A DNA stretch of 6,058 nucleotides from RUG11247 sp050945995 (GTDB lineage Bacteria; Bacillota; Clostridia; Christensenellales; Aristaeellaceae), in assembly GCA_050945995.1 (NCBI GenBank), contig JBMNUA010000155.1, positions 1 through 6,058 on the forward strand, written 5' to 3'. The notes under the pieces are model-generated. The model did no database searches and was not told where the DNA came from. It saw nothing but the letters and a program-made list of their open reading frames with translations. The position numbers were made by a program, and so were the translations under genes. Every line of letters starts with the position of its first letter. The first letter of the stretch is position 1. Shown here piece by piece: positions 1 to 5,431 of this stretch.

Positions 1-1
1 T

Positions 2-460
2 ATCTTCAACCACCGCGGCATCACGAAATCCGACCACGCGCTGGGCAACGAGGCATGCATCGACGCGACGATCGGCCTTCTCAAAAAGCCCGGATGGAAG
101 GGACTGCTTTTTACAAACCTCGTGGACACCGACATGCTCTACGGGCACAGGAACGACCCGAAGGGGTTTGCGCGCGCGCTCGAGGCGATCGACAAGCGCA
201 TGCCGGAGATCCTGCGGTATCTGGGAGACGACGGCATGCTGATCGTCTGCGCCGACCACGGCTGCGATCCCACCTTCCCCTCGACGGATCACACGCGCGA
301 GCGCGTGCCGCTGCTCGTATACGGGCTTGGGCTCAAGGAGGGCATACGGCTCGGCGTGCGCGAGACCTTCGCGGACGTATCCGCCACGGTGCTCGACGCG
401 CTTGGGATCAAAGCACGGCTGGACGGAAAATCCTTCTATTCGCGAATCGTACTGGATTGA
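2..460 (+). CDS. deoB: Phosphopentomutase, C-terminal part (5' end outside window)
   Basis: Phosphopentomutase interconverts (deoxy)ribose 1-phosphate and (deoxy)ribose 5-phosphate in the cytoplasm, linking nucleoside salvage to the pentose phosphate pathway. The frame is open from base 2 and gives the last 152 residues of a family usually near 390. The fragment begins IFNHRGITKSDHA and contains the di-metal (Mn) site of this alkaline-phosphatase-superfamily enzyme. The Asp of VDTDMLYGHR is encoded at 131-133 and its His at 146-148. The Asp-His pair of ADHGCDP is at 254-259 and the His of STDHTRE at 290-292. The spacing matches the ligands known from Bacillus DeoB. The phosphorylated Thr lies in the missing N-terminal part. 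The end FADVSATVLDALGIK is also typical. Stop TGA is at 458-460. No clear terminator separates it from gapA, so some read-through is possible. The family call is firm; the gene start cannot be seen. Confidence 0.95.
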   Translation: MFNHRGITKSDHALGNEACIDATIGLLKKPGWKGLLFTNLVDTDMLYGHRNDPKGFARALEAIDKRMPEILRYLGDDGMLIVCADHGCDPTFPSTDHTRERVPLLVYGLGLKEGIRLGVRETFADVSATVLDALGIKARLDGKSFYSRIVLD

Positions 461-466
461 CAGAGA

Positions 467-512
467 AATTAACGGCGGTGTGACATTGATATTACGGAAC
501 TCGCCGTCAATT
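467..512. repeat. Imperfect inverted repeat between deoB and gapA
   Basis: AATTAACGGCG (467-477) is followed 24 bases later by CGCCGTCAATT (502-512). Ten of eleven positions can pair; the mismatch is 471/508. The element sits just downstream of the deoB stop and just upstream of the proposed gapA -35. It could be a weak 3' hairpin for deoB, although no U-tract follows, or an operator for gapA. The sequence alone does not decide. Confidence 0.35.
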
Positions 513-515
513 AAC

Positions 516-544
516 TTGTAAAATTTAGGGTGGCGGAGTAGAAT
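516..544 (+). promoter_or_regulatory. Probable sigma-70-type promoter of gapA
   Basis: TTGTAA (516-521, four of six to the -35 consensus) is followed after exactly 17 bases by TAGAAT (539-544, five of six to the -10 consensus). Transcription would start near 551, giving a leader of about 38 bases that contains the AGGAGG at 575-580. TAAAAT at 519-524 is an alternative -10 but has no acceptable -35. This is a prediction by inspection only. Confidence 0.55.
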
Positions 545-588
545 AGATGGTGTAGGATGATGATATTTGACAACAGGAGGTTATTAAC

Positions 589-1596
589 ATGATTAAAGTT
601 GGAATCAATGGCTTTGGTCGTATTGGACGCTTGGTTTTCCGCGCCAGCATCGCGCGCAAGGATATCGAGGTTGTTGCCATCAACGACCTGATCACGCCGG
701 ATTATATGGCGTACATGCTCAAGTATGACACCGTGCACGGCCGCTTCGACGGCGAAGTGAGCAGCACGGACGATGCGCTGATCGTGAACGGGCGCAAAAT
801 CCGCGTGACGGCGGAGCGTAACCCCGCAGACATCAACTGGGGCGCGGTCGGCGCGGAGTACGTCGTCGAATCGACGGGTCTGTTCCTCACGAAAGAAACG
901 GCGCAGGCGCACATCAACGCCGGCGCGAAGAAGGTCATCATGTCCGCGCCGTCCAAGGACGACACCCCCATGTTCGTCATGGGCGTGAACAACGAGACCT
1001 ACACCAAGGATATGCAGTTCGTCTCGAACGCGTCCTGCACCACCAACTGCCTCGCGCCCATCGCGAAGGTGCTCAACGACAACTTCGGCATCGCCGATGG
1101 TCTGATGACCACCGTGCACGCCACCACCAACACCCAGAAGACCGTGGACGCCCCCTCCGCCAAGGATTGGCGCGGCGGACGCGCGGCTTCCGGCAACATC
1201 ATCCCCTCCTCCACCGGCGCCGCGAAGGCGGTCGGCAAGGTCATCCCCGCGCTCAACGGCAAGCTGACCGGCATGTCGATGCGCGTGCCGACGCTCAACG
1301 TCTCCGTCGTTGACCTGACGGTGAACCTCGCCAAACCCGCGAAGTACGCCGATATCTGCGCCGCGATGAAGAAGGCGTCCGAGGGCGAGCTCAAGGGCAT
1401 CCTCGATTACACCGAGGACGCTGTCGTCTCTTCCGATTTCATCGGCGACGCGCACACCTCCATCTTCGACGCCAAGGCGGGCATCGCTCTGACGGATACC
1501 TTCGTCAAGGTCGTCGCCTGGTATGACAACGAGTGGGGCTATTCGTGCAAAGTGCTCGATCTGATCGAGTACATGTCCACGGTTGACAACAAGTAA
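589..1596 (+). CDS. gapA: Glyceraldehyde-3-phosphate dehydrogenase, type I (NAD-dependent, glycolytic)
   Basis: The enzyme catalyses phosphorylating oxidation of glyceraldehyde 3-phosphate to 1,3-bisphosphoglycerate with reduction of NAD, in cytoplasmic glycolysis. The product has 335 residues, the normal family length. The Rossmann motif INGFGRIGR is at residues 6-14. The acidic residue after the second strand (INDL, Asp33) favours NAD over NADP. The catalytic SNASCTTNC places Cys150 in the active site with His177 in TTVHATT. The segment around residues 187-200 (DAPSAKDWRGGRAA) resembles the E. coli GapA type. The C-terminal WYDNEWGYS is intact. The start ATG at 589 lies 8 bases after a perfect AGGAGG (575-580). 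The gene appears monocistronic, with its own promoter upstream and a strong terminator just after the TAA. It is not in the gap-pgk-tpi cluster common in Bacillota, but instead follows deoB. Confidence 0.98.
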   Translation: MIKVGINGFGRIGRLVFRASIARKDIEVVAINDLITPDYMAYMLKYDTVHGRFDGEVSSTDDALIVNGRKIRVTAERNPADINWGAVGAEYVVESTGLFLTKETAQAHINAGAKKVIMSAPSKDDTPMFVMGVNNETYTKDMQFVSNASCTTNCLAPIAKVLNDNFGIADGLMTTVHATTNTQKTVDAPSAKDWRGGRAASGNIIPSSTGAAKAVGKVIPALNGKLTGMSMRVPTLNVSVVDLTVNLAKPAKYADICAAMKKASEGELKGILDYTEDAVVSSDFIGDAHTSIFDAKAGIALTDTFVKVVAWYDNEWGYSCKVLDLIEYMSTVDNK

Positions 1597-1612
1597 TTAA
1601 GGACCAAAACTT

Positions 1613-1648
1613 GGTCTTGCGGCAATTGCGCCGCAAGACCTTTTTTTT
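1613..1648 (+). terminator. Intrinsic terminator of gapA, probably bidirectional
   Basis: A perfect 11-bp stem, GGTCTTGCGGC (1613-1623) with GCCGCAAGACC (1630-1640), encloses a 6-base loop and is followed by eight T residues (1641-1648). It begins 17 bases after the gapA stop. On the other strand the stem is followed by a short TTTT, so it can also end the convergent regulator gene, whose stop lies only 2 bases past the T-run. Confidence 0.95.
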
Positions 1649-1650
1649 GA

Positions 1651-2298
1651 TTATTTTGCCGGATCGATGCGAATGGATCGGTTGGACACTTCGATCAGCC
1701 CTTCGTCCTTCATCTTTTTTAGTTCCCGGAACAGGGACGGACGCTGCACGCCCAGGTATTCGGCAAGCTGTTTTTTGCTGATCGGGAGCACGATATCGCG
1801 GCTGTCTTGGAGGATGCTCTGCTGCCGAAAGTAATCGAGCAAATTTTCCCGCAGCGTCTTTTGCGTGGACATCGCGATCCGCCAGTTCATGCCCTGCGAA
1901 TTCGACGATAGGGATTGTATATAATGCATGACGAATTGATAATCGTGGAGCAGTTCCATGACCGCGTGCTTCGTCATGTGGAGCAGCTCGCACGGCGTCA
2001 CTGCATAGATATTCAGCGGGTATACGCTGCTCTCGCCAAACAGCAGGTTCGCTCCGATCATGGCGTGTTCGCGGAATTCAAACATCTTAACCGCAGAGCC
2101 GTTTTCCGATAGGGAATACGCAACCAGATTCCCGGACAGCACCACGTCCAGCGCGGCGCATGAATCATGCTGGCTGTGCACGGTCGCGCCTTTGGGGTAC
2201 TGATTGATGTATAATTGGTTCTGCAATGCGCATCGGGTCAAACGATCGATGTCCGCGCCCGATAGCATCGGAATCTCGCGCAACTTCTCCATGTCCAC
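1651..2298 (-). CDS. Crp/Fnr-family transcriptional regulator
   Basis: This is a cytoplasmic DNA-binding regulator of 215 residues, the usual Crp/Fnr length. An N-terminal cyclic-nucleotide-binding-like beta-barrel spans about residues 15-115. A dimerisation helix spans about 118-140, and a winged helix-turn-helix about 145-212. The HTH core reads LPISKKQLAEYLGVQRPSLF (171-190), followed by the wing EGLIEVSNRSIRI. The position equivalent to the cAMP-contacting Arg-Ser of E. coli CRP is Tyr-Pro (93-94), and the phosphate-loop Glu is replaced (GANL at 82-85). cAMP is therefore an unlikely ligand. Only three Cys are present (23, 47, 103), which does not match the FNR iron-sulfur pattern. The effector is unknown. 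The listed start is GTG, 5 bases from a GGGGAG; an in-frame ATG at 2292 is two codons further in and equally plausible. It is divergent from a membrane ferredoxin gene and may control it. Confidence 0.9.
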   Translation of the reverse strand: MDMEKLREIPMLSGADIDRLTRCALQNQLYINQYPKGATVHSQHDSCAALDVVLSGNLVAYSLSENGSAVKMFEFREHAMIGANLLFGESSVYPLNIYAVTPCELLHMTKHAVMELLHDYQFVMHYIQSLSSNSQGMNWRIAMSTQKTLRENLLDYFRQQSILQDSRDIVLPISKKQLAEYLGVQRPSLFRELKKMKDEGLIEVSNRSIRIDPAK

Positions 2299-2318
2299 GG
2301 CGTCTCCCCCCTTCCTTC

Positions 2319-2347
2319 ATTGTAACAAAAGGAAACCTTGGCGTCTA
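2319..2347 (-). promoter_or_regulatory. Probable promoter of the Crp/Fnr-like regulator gene
   Basis: Read on the minus strand, TAGACG (2347-2342, four of six) and TACAAT (2324-2319, five of six) are separated by 17 bases. Transcription would start near 2312, giving a very short leader in which the Shine-Dalgarno comes almost at once. The -35 abuts the promoter region of the divergent ferredoxin gene, so the two promoters probably interfere or share control. Confidence 0.5.
2329..2339. promoter_or_regulatory. Short palindrome in the divergent promoter region (candidate operator)
   Basis: AAGG-AAA-CCTT is a perfect inverted repeat in the spacer of the regulator promoter and about 30 bases upstream of the ferredoxin -10. 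It is flanked by TGTAACA (2321-2327) and TGTTTCA (2351-2357), which are inverted copies matching at six of seven positions. Either pair could be the binding site of the neighbouring Crp-like protein. Neither matches the classic CRP or FNR consensus, so this is inference from position and symmetry. Confidence 0.3.
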
Positions 2348-2368
2348 TTCTGTTTCAGATTTCGGCCT

Positions 2369-2374
2369 TATAAT
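2369..2374 (+). promoter_or_regulatory. -10 element for the membrane ferredoxin gene
   Basis: A perfect TATAAT lies 34 bases before the chosen start codon. No recognisable -35 hexamer lies 16-18 bases upstream (TATTCT at 2346-2351). This combination is typical of promoters that need an activator, which would fit control by the divergent Crp/Fnr-like protein. Confidence 0.6.
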
Positions 2375-2395
2375 AGTAATTGAAATGGATGATCA

Positions 2396-2401
2396 AAGGA
2401 G
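2396..2401 (+). promoter_or_regulatory. Ribosome binding site fixing the ferredoxin gene start
   Basis: AAGGAG stands 7 bases before the ATG at 2409. The frame stays open further upstream to 2226, but those codons run through the divergent promoter region and into the regulator gene and have no comparable site, so 2409 is the start. Confidence 0.85.
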
Positions 2402-2408
2402 ATTTGAG

Positions 2409-3026
2409 ATGAGACGAACCATACAGGGTTTCTTGCAATTGGGGTTTCTCGCGCTTTTTGTGTTTTTGATCGCAAATGGACGCGTGCAGTTGTGGCTGGG
2501 CTTGTTTCTGGCGTCCGTCGCCGCCGCGCTTCTGCTCGGGCGCGTGTATTGCGGTTGGATTTGTCCGATCGAAACGGTTATGAAGGGCATCACATGGGCA
2601 AAAAAGAAGCTGCGCATCGGGCGCGTCGCCGTGCCGGCATGGCTGACAAAGCCGTGGGTGCGCATCGCCGCATTTGGGCTGTTCGTCGCTGCGTTCATTT
2701 TCTCCATGGTTTCCGGCAGGAAGTTGCCTGTGCTACCCGCGCTCTTCGCGGCGGGTATCGCCCTGACGCTCATCTACCCGGAGGAATTGTGGCATCGCTA
2801 CCTCTGCCCCTACGGATTCATATTGAGCCTGCCCGCCCGCAAATCGAAGCTCGCCATGAAGATCAACGCGCAGGCATGCAACGGATGCGGCATGTGCGAG
2901 CGCGTATGCCCCGCGAAAGCGGTCGAAAAACAGCAAGATCACCATACCATCACCAAAGAAGAATGCCTGGTGTGCATGGAATGCTCGGCGGCTTGCAGGC
3001 AACACGCCATACATTACGGCGGGTAA
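2409..3026 (+). CDS. NapH/CcoG-like membrane protein with two [4Fe-4S] clusters
   Basis: This is a membrane-bound polyferredoxin of 205 residues, probably passing electrons between a quinone or membrane partner and a cytoplasmic redox enzyme. Four hydrophobic helices can be seen at about 8-22, 28-46, 86-102 and 106-124. The membrane part carries the motifs of the NapH/NosR/RdxA group: YCGWICP (Cys48, Cys52) and LCPYG (Cys133). A cytoplasmic tail has two ferredoxin-type binding sets. The first is Cys157, 160, 163, 167 (CNGCGMCERVCP). The second is Cys186, 189, 192, 196 (CLVCMECSAACR), where the usual Pro after the last Cys is Arg. It is shorter than E. coli NapH and has no nap, nos or cco neighbours in the window, so the partner is unknown. 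The gene stands alone, divergent from a Crp/Fnr-like regulator. The fold and clusters are firm; the physiological role is not. Confidence 0.9.
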   Translation: MRRTIQGFLQLGFLALFVFLIANGRVQLWLGLFLASVAAALLLGRVYCGWICPIETVMKGITWAKKKLRIGRVAVPAWLTKPWVRIAAFGLFVAAFIFSMVSGRKLPVLPALFAAGIALTLIYPEELWHRYLCPYGFILSLPARKSKLAMKINAQACNGCGMCERVCPAKAVEKQQDHHTITKEECLVCMECSAACRQHAIHYGG

Positions 3027-3035
3027 CGCGGCGGT

Positions 3036-3049
3036 TGTACGATCGTACA
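3036..3049. repeat. 14-bp perfect palindrome
   Basis: TGTACGATCGTACA lies 10 bases after the ferredoxin stop codon in the convergent gap. A second perfect palindrome, TCGATATCGA, follows at 3061-3070. The first could be a protein binding site, or the stem of a small hairpin too tight to form efficiently in RNA. Its function is unknown. Confidence 0.5.
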
Positions 3050-3080
3050 TTCATTTTACATCGATATCGAGATAACTCGC

Positions 3081-3122
3081 CAAAGACCTCGATTCCACGC
3101 ATCCGGGAATCGAGGTTCTTTG
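3081..3122. terminator. Probable bidirectional terminator between the ferredoxin gene and xylA
   Basis: CCTCGATTCC (3087-3096) pairs perfectly with GGAATCGAGG (3106-3115) around a 9-base loop. The stem extends through CAAAGA on the left and T-CTTTG on the right with one bulged T (3117). TTCTTT follows the stem on the plus strand and TCTTT on the minus strand. It lies where transcripts from the left and from xylA converge. The U-tracts are short and interrupted, so efficiency is uncertain. Confidence 0.7.
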
Positions 3123-3176
3123 CCGGGCTGATCAACCGAACATGCCCTGCCGTCGATTCAGGCGAACGATCGTCCG

Positions 3177-4499
3177 TTATGCCTGAAACAATACGCTGTT
3201 CACGACCCCCTCAAGGTATTCCTGCCGACCGCTGCTCGGGAGCGCGGGCGAACCGTTTGTTTCGGCGACGGCGGCGCATTCCTCGAGCGTCGCAGCGCCA
3301 TCGCGGATTTTGCGACCGATTTCCGTATCCCGATACGATGCATACCGCTCGGCAACAAACGCGTCGATGCGCCCGTCTTCGATCAGCTTTGCAGCTTTGA
3401 TCAGACCGAGGGCGAAGGAGTCCATGCCGAGAATGAAGGCGGAAAACATGTCCTCGACGGTGTAGGATGATCTGCGGTTCTTCGCGTCGAAGTTGAATCC
3501 GCCGTTCTTCAAGCCGCCGACCTTCAGCACTTCGTACATGCACATCGTGGTCTCATATACATCGAAGGGGAATTGATCCGTATCCCAACCGAGCATGTTG
3601 TCGCCTTGGTTCGCGTCGATCGAGCCGAGCATGCCGTTGATCGCGCTGACGCGCAGATCATGCTGAAAGGTGTGCCCGGCGAGCGTCGCGTGGTTGGATT
3701 CGATGTTCAACATGAAATCCTTGTCGAGCCCATATTGGCGCAGAAAGCCGATCGCCGTCGCCGCATCGTAATCGTACTGATGCTTCATGGGCTCCATCGG
3801 CTTGGGCTCGATGAAGAAGCTGCCTGTAAAGCCGATGGATCGCCCATATGCGACCGCCATCTTCATCAGCTGCGCGATGTTCTCCAGTTCAAATTTCATG
3901 TCGGTGTTGAGGAGTGTTTCATAGCCCTCGCGACCGCCCCAGAAAACATAGCCCTTCCCGCCGAGCTTCACGGTCAATTCGAGCGCCTTTTTCACCTGCG
4001 CCGCCGCGTGGCAGAAGACATCCACGCTGTTGGAGGAGCCCGCGCCGTTCATAAAGCGCGGATTGCCGAACAGATTGGCGGTGCCCCAGAGGAGCTTGAT
4101 GCCAGTTTGCGCCATCTTCTCGAGGATGTAATCCGTAATTTCATCGAGCCGCGCGTTGGTCTCCTGAATCGTGTCGCCCTCCGGAACAAGGTCCATGTCG
4201 TGGAAGCAGAAGTATTCGAGCCCCAGTTTTTGCATGAACTCAAAGCCCGCGTCCACCTTGGCGCGCGCGTGCGCCATCGTCCCCACTTCCGCGCCGAAGC
4301 TCTTGTCCGCGACGCCCGGACCAAACATATCCGCGCCCGTCGCGCACAGATTGTGCCACCATGCCATCGCGAAGGGCAAATGTTCGCGCATGGTCTTTCC
4401 CAAAATGACCTTCTCCGGATTGTAATACTTAAACGCCAAGGGATTTCGAGATTCTGCTCCCTCATATTTGATGTATGGTATGGTTTCAAAAAACTGCAT
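3177..4499 (-). CDS. xylA: Xylose isomerase, class II
   Basis: The enzyme isomerises D-xylose to D-xylulose (and D-glucose to D-fructose slowly) in the cytoplasm using two divalent metals. The product has 440 residues, as expected for class II enzymes, and includes the N-terminal extension absent from class I (PYIKYEGAESRNPLAFKYY). The catalytic His100 and Asp103 are in FCFHDMDL. The sugar-binding loop YVFWGGREGYE spans 184-193. Metal ligands and active-site residues are Glu231 and Lys233 (IEPKPMEP), Glu267 and His270 (NIESNHATLAGH), Asp295 (SIDANQGD), Asp306 and Asp308 (GWDTDQFP) and Asp338 (FNFDAK). All are intact. The ATG at 4499 is chosen because an AGGAGG lies 7 bases upstream; the 26 extra codons to 4577 are low-complexity and have no site. 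It is the last gene of the minus-strand run. No xylB, xylose transporter or XylR is visible in the window. Confidence 0.98.
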   Translation of the reverse strand: MQFFETIPYIKYEGAESRNPLAFKYYNPEKVILGKTMREHLPFAMAWWHNLCATGADMFGPGVADKSFGAEVGTMAHARAKVDAGFEFMQKLGLEYFCFHDMDLVPEGDTIQETNARLDEITDYILEKMAQTGIKLLWGTANLFGNPRFMNGAGSSNSVDVFCHAAAQVKKALELTVKLGGKGYVFWGGREGYETLLNTDMKFELENIAQLMKMAVAYGRSIGFTGSFFIEPKPMEPMKHQYDYDAATAIGFLRQYGLDKDFMLNIESNHATLAGHTFQHDLRVSAINGMLGSIDANQGDNMLGWDTDQFPFDVYETTMCMYEVLKVGGLKNGGFNFDAKNRRSSYTVEDMFSAFILGMDSFALGLIKAAKLIEDGRIDAFVAERYASYRDTEIGRKIRDGAATLEECAAVAETNGSPALPSSGRQEYLEGVVNSVLFQA

Positions 4500-4506
4500 G
4501 GATGCC

Positions 4507-4512
4507 CCTCCT
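4507..4512 (-). promoter_or_regulatory. Ribosome binding site fixing the xylA start
   Basis: On the minus strand AAAGGAGGGG (4514-4505) contains AGGAGG at 4512-4507, 7 bases before the ATG at 4499. This rules out the longer frame opening at 4577. Confidence 0.9.
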
Positions 4513-4553
4513 TTGTCCGATCGTTTGCGGTGTTGACTGGCGCCGGATGGAGA

Positions 4554-4572
4554 GGCGCGCACCCCGCGCGCC
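4554..4572. other. GC-rich intercistronic hairpin upstream of xylA
   Basis: GGCGCGC (4554-4560) and GCGCGCC (4566-4572) form a perfect 7-bp stem with a 5-base loop. It lies 11 bases after the end of the upstream epimerase-like gene and about 40 bases before the xylA ribosome binding site. No U-tract follows on the minus strand, so it is not a normal terminator. It may be an mRNA-processing or stabilising element, or chance in GC-rich DNA. No promoter is evident in the 84-bp gap. Confidence 0.45.
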
Positions 4573-4583
4573 CCCATCTTCCC

Positions 4584-5414
4584 TTACAGCTTCAGCACGT
4601 TCTTGATATACTTGCGCGAGACCTCCGCGGAATGGTAGTTACAGATCTCCGGGTTGTCCAGCTCGACGCAGAGCACACCGTCGTAGTTCGCCCGCTTGAG
4701 CGCGTTGACAAAGCCCTTGAAGTCCACCGTACCGAGTCCGAGCGCGCGGAACGCGCCCATCTTGCCGCGCTTGGGCTCGACTTCGTGCTGCGGATCGACG
4801 TCCTTGAGGTGCACATATGCGATGCGCGCGGCGTATGTATCGACGAGTTCGGCGGGATCGATGCTCGCGAGCGTGGTATGCGCGGTGTCGATGCACAGGG
4901 AGACATACGCGGGATCGGTCTTTTCGGCGAAGTAGTCGATCTGCTCTCGGTCGAACACCAGCGTCCCCGCATGGGGATGGAAGCAAAGCGTGATCCCCTT
5001 CTCCTTTGCGTACTTGCCGAGGCGGTTGGAGAGCTCCGCCATCTGATCTACGCCCTCTTTGTCGAGCGGGCGCTCCTTGGGCTCCTCCTGGAACCCGGCG
5101 TGCTGGCAGTTGAACCATGTGCCGCCGATGGCGGCGAGGAAGTCGATCTGCTTGATGGAGCGCGCGTAATCGTCCTCGATGTCGCCGCGGAAGTGCCCGT
5201 ACACGTTGACCAAAGGCAGGTTGTACTTGTCGCAGATGTCCTTACAGACCTGCGGATCGGGAAAGAAGTCCGCGATGAACGCAAAATTCTCCGCGCAGTC
5301 GTAGCCCAGGTACGCGATCTCCTTTGTCGCCTGCTCGAACGCGCGAACGCCCATCTCCGCGCTCGCGTTCGGACCGAGCAGCATCCATGTCCAACCGGTA
5401 TACGCAATCTTCAT
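4584..5414 (-). CDS. Sugar isomerase/epimerase, IolE/IolI-like TIM barrel (AP endonuclease 2 family)
   Basis: This is a cytoplasmic metal-dependent enzyme of 276 residues with the Xylose isomerase-like TIM-barrel fold (AP_endonuc_2). The family includes inosose dehydratase IolE, inosose isomerase IolI and ketose 3-epimerases; the exact substrate cannot be read from sequence. Visible motifs are CFHPHAGT (144-151), CIDTAHT (174-180, Asp176 and His179), YVHLKDVDP (200-208, His202) and VELD (Glu251). Asp176, His202 and Glu251 have the spacing of the IolI metal ligands. The usual first Glu ligand seems to be replaced by His (146 or 148), as in IolE-type proteins. The ATG at 5414 is chosen because AAAGGAGAT lies just upstream; an ATG at 5435 overlaps the preceding stop codon but has no binding site. 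The gene follows a Gfo/Idh/MocA oxidoreductase by 17 bases, a common pairing in inositol and keto-sugar catabolism, and precedes xylA. Confidence 0.88.
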   Translation of the reverse strand: MKIAYTGWTWMLLGPNASAEMGVRAFEQATKEIAYLGYDCAENFAFIADFFPDPQVCKDICDKYNLPLVNVYGHFRGDIEDDYARSIKQIDFLAAIGGTWFNCQHAGFQEEPKERPLDKEGVDQMAELSNRLGKYAKEKGITLCFHPHAGTLVFDREQIDYFAEKTDPAYVSLCIDTAHTTLASIDPAELVDTYAARIAYVHLKDVDPQHEVEPKRGKMGAFRALGLGTVDFKGFVNALKRANYDGVLCVELDNPEICNYHSAEVSRKYIKNVLKL

Positions 5415-5422
5415 GTCACAAT

Positions 5423-5427
5423 CTCCT
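5423..5427 (-). promoter_or_regulatory. Ribosome binding site fixing the TIM-barrel gene start
   Basis: AAAGGAGAT on the minus strand (5429-5421, core AGGAG 5427-5423) precedes the ATG at 5414 by 8 bases. It occupies most of the 17-base gap after the oxidoreductase stop, consistent with coupled translation in one operon. Confidence 0.85.
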
Positions 5428-5431
5428 TTGC

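Noticed and set aside
516..533. A Rex operator (TTGTTAA-N4-TTAACAA type) upstream of gapA
   Set aside because: Only the left half TTGTAAA resembles the consensus; the right half reads TTTAGGGT, so symmetry is lost.
511..1455. A 314-codon open frame on the minus strand opposite gapA
   Set aside because: It is low-complexity (Gly, Val, His, Arg, Asp rich), has no domain, and lies opposite a certain GAPDH gene.
2380..2396. An FNR-like box TTGA...TCAA before the ferredoxin start
   Set aside because: The half-sites are 9 bases apart rather than the 6 expected between TTGA and TCAA in TTGAT-N4-ATCAA, and the position is downstream of the -10, overlapping the ribosome binding site.
2226..2408. An N-terminal extension of the membrane ferredoxin
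   Set aside because: It overlaps the divergent regulator gene and both promoters, and there is a good ribosome binding site at the ATG at 2409.
549..3471. A 13-base identical repeat, GGTGTAGGATGAT, at 549-561 and 3459-3471
   Set aside because: One exact 13-mer match is close to what chance gives in 6 kb, and the second copy is inside xylA coding sequence.
4500..4577. An N-terminal extension of xylA
   Set aside because: There is no binding site, the composition is unlike the family, and AGGAGG is well placed for the ATG at 4499.
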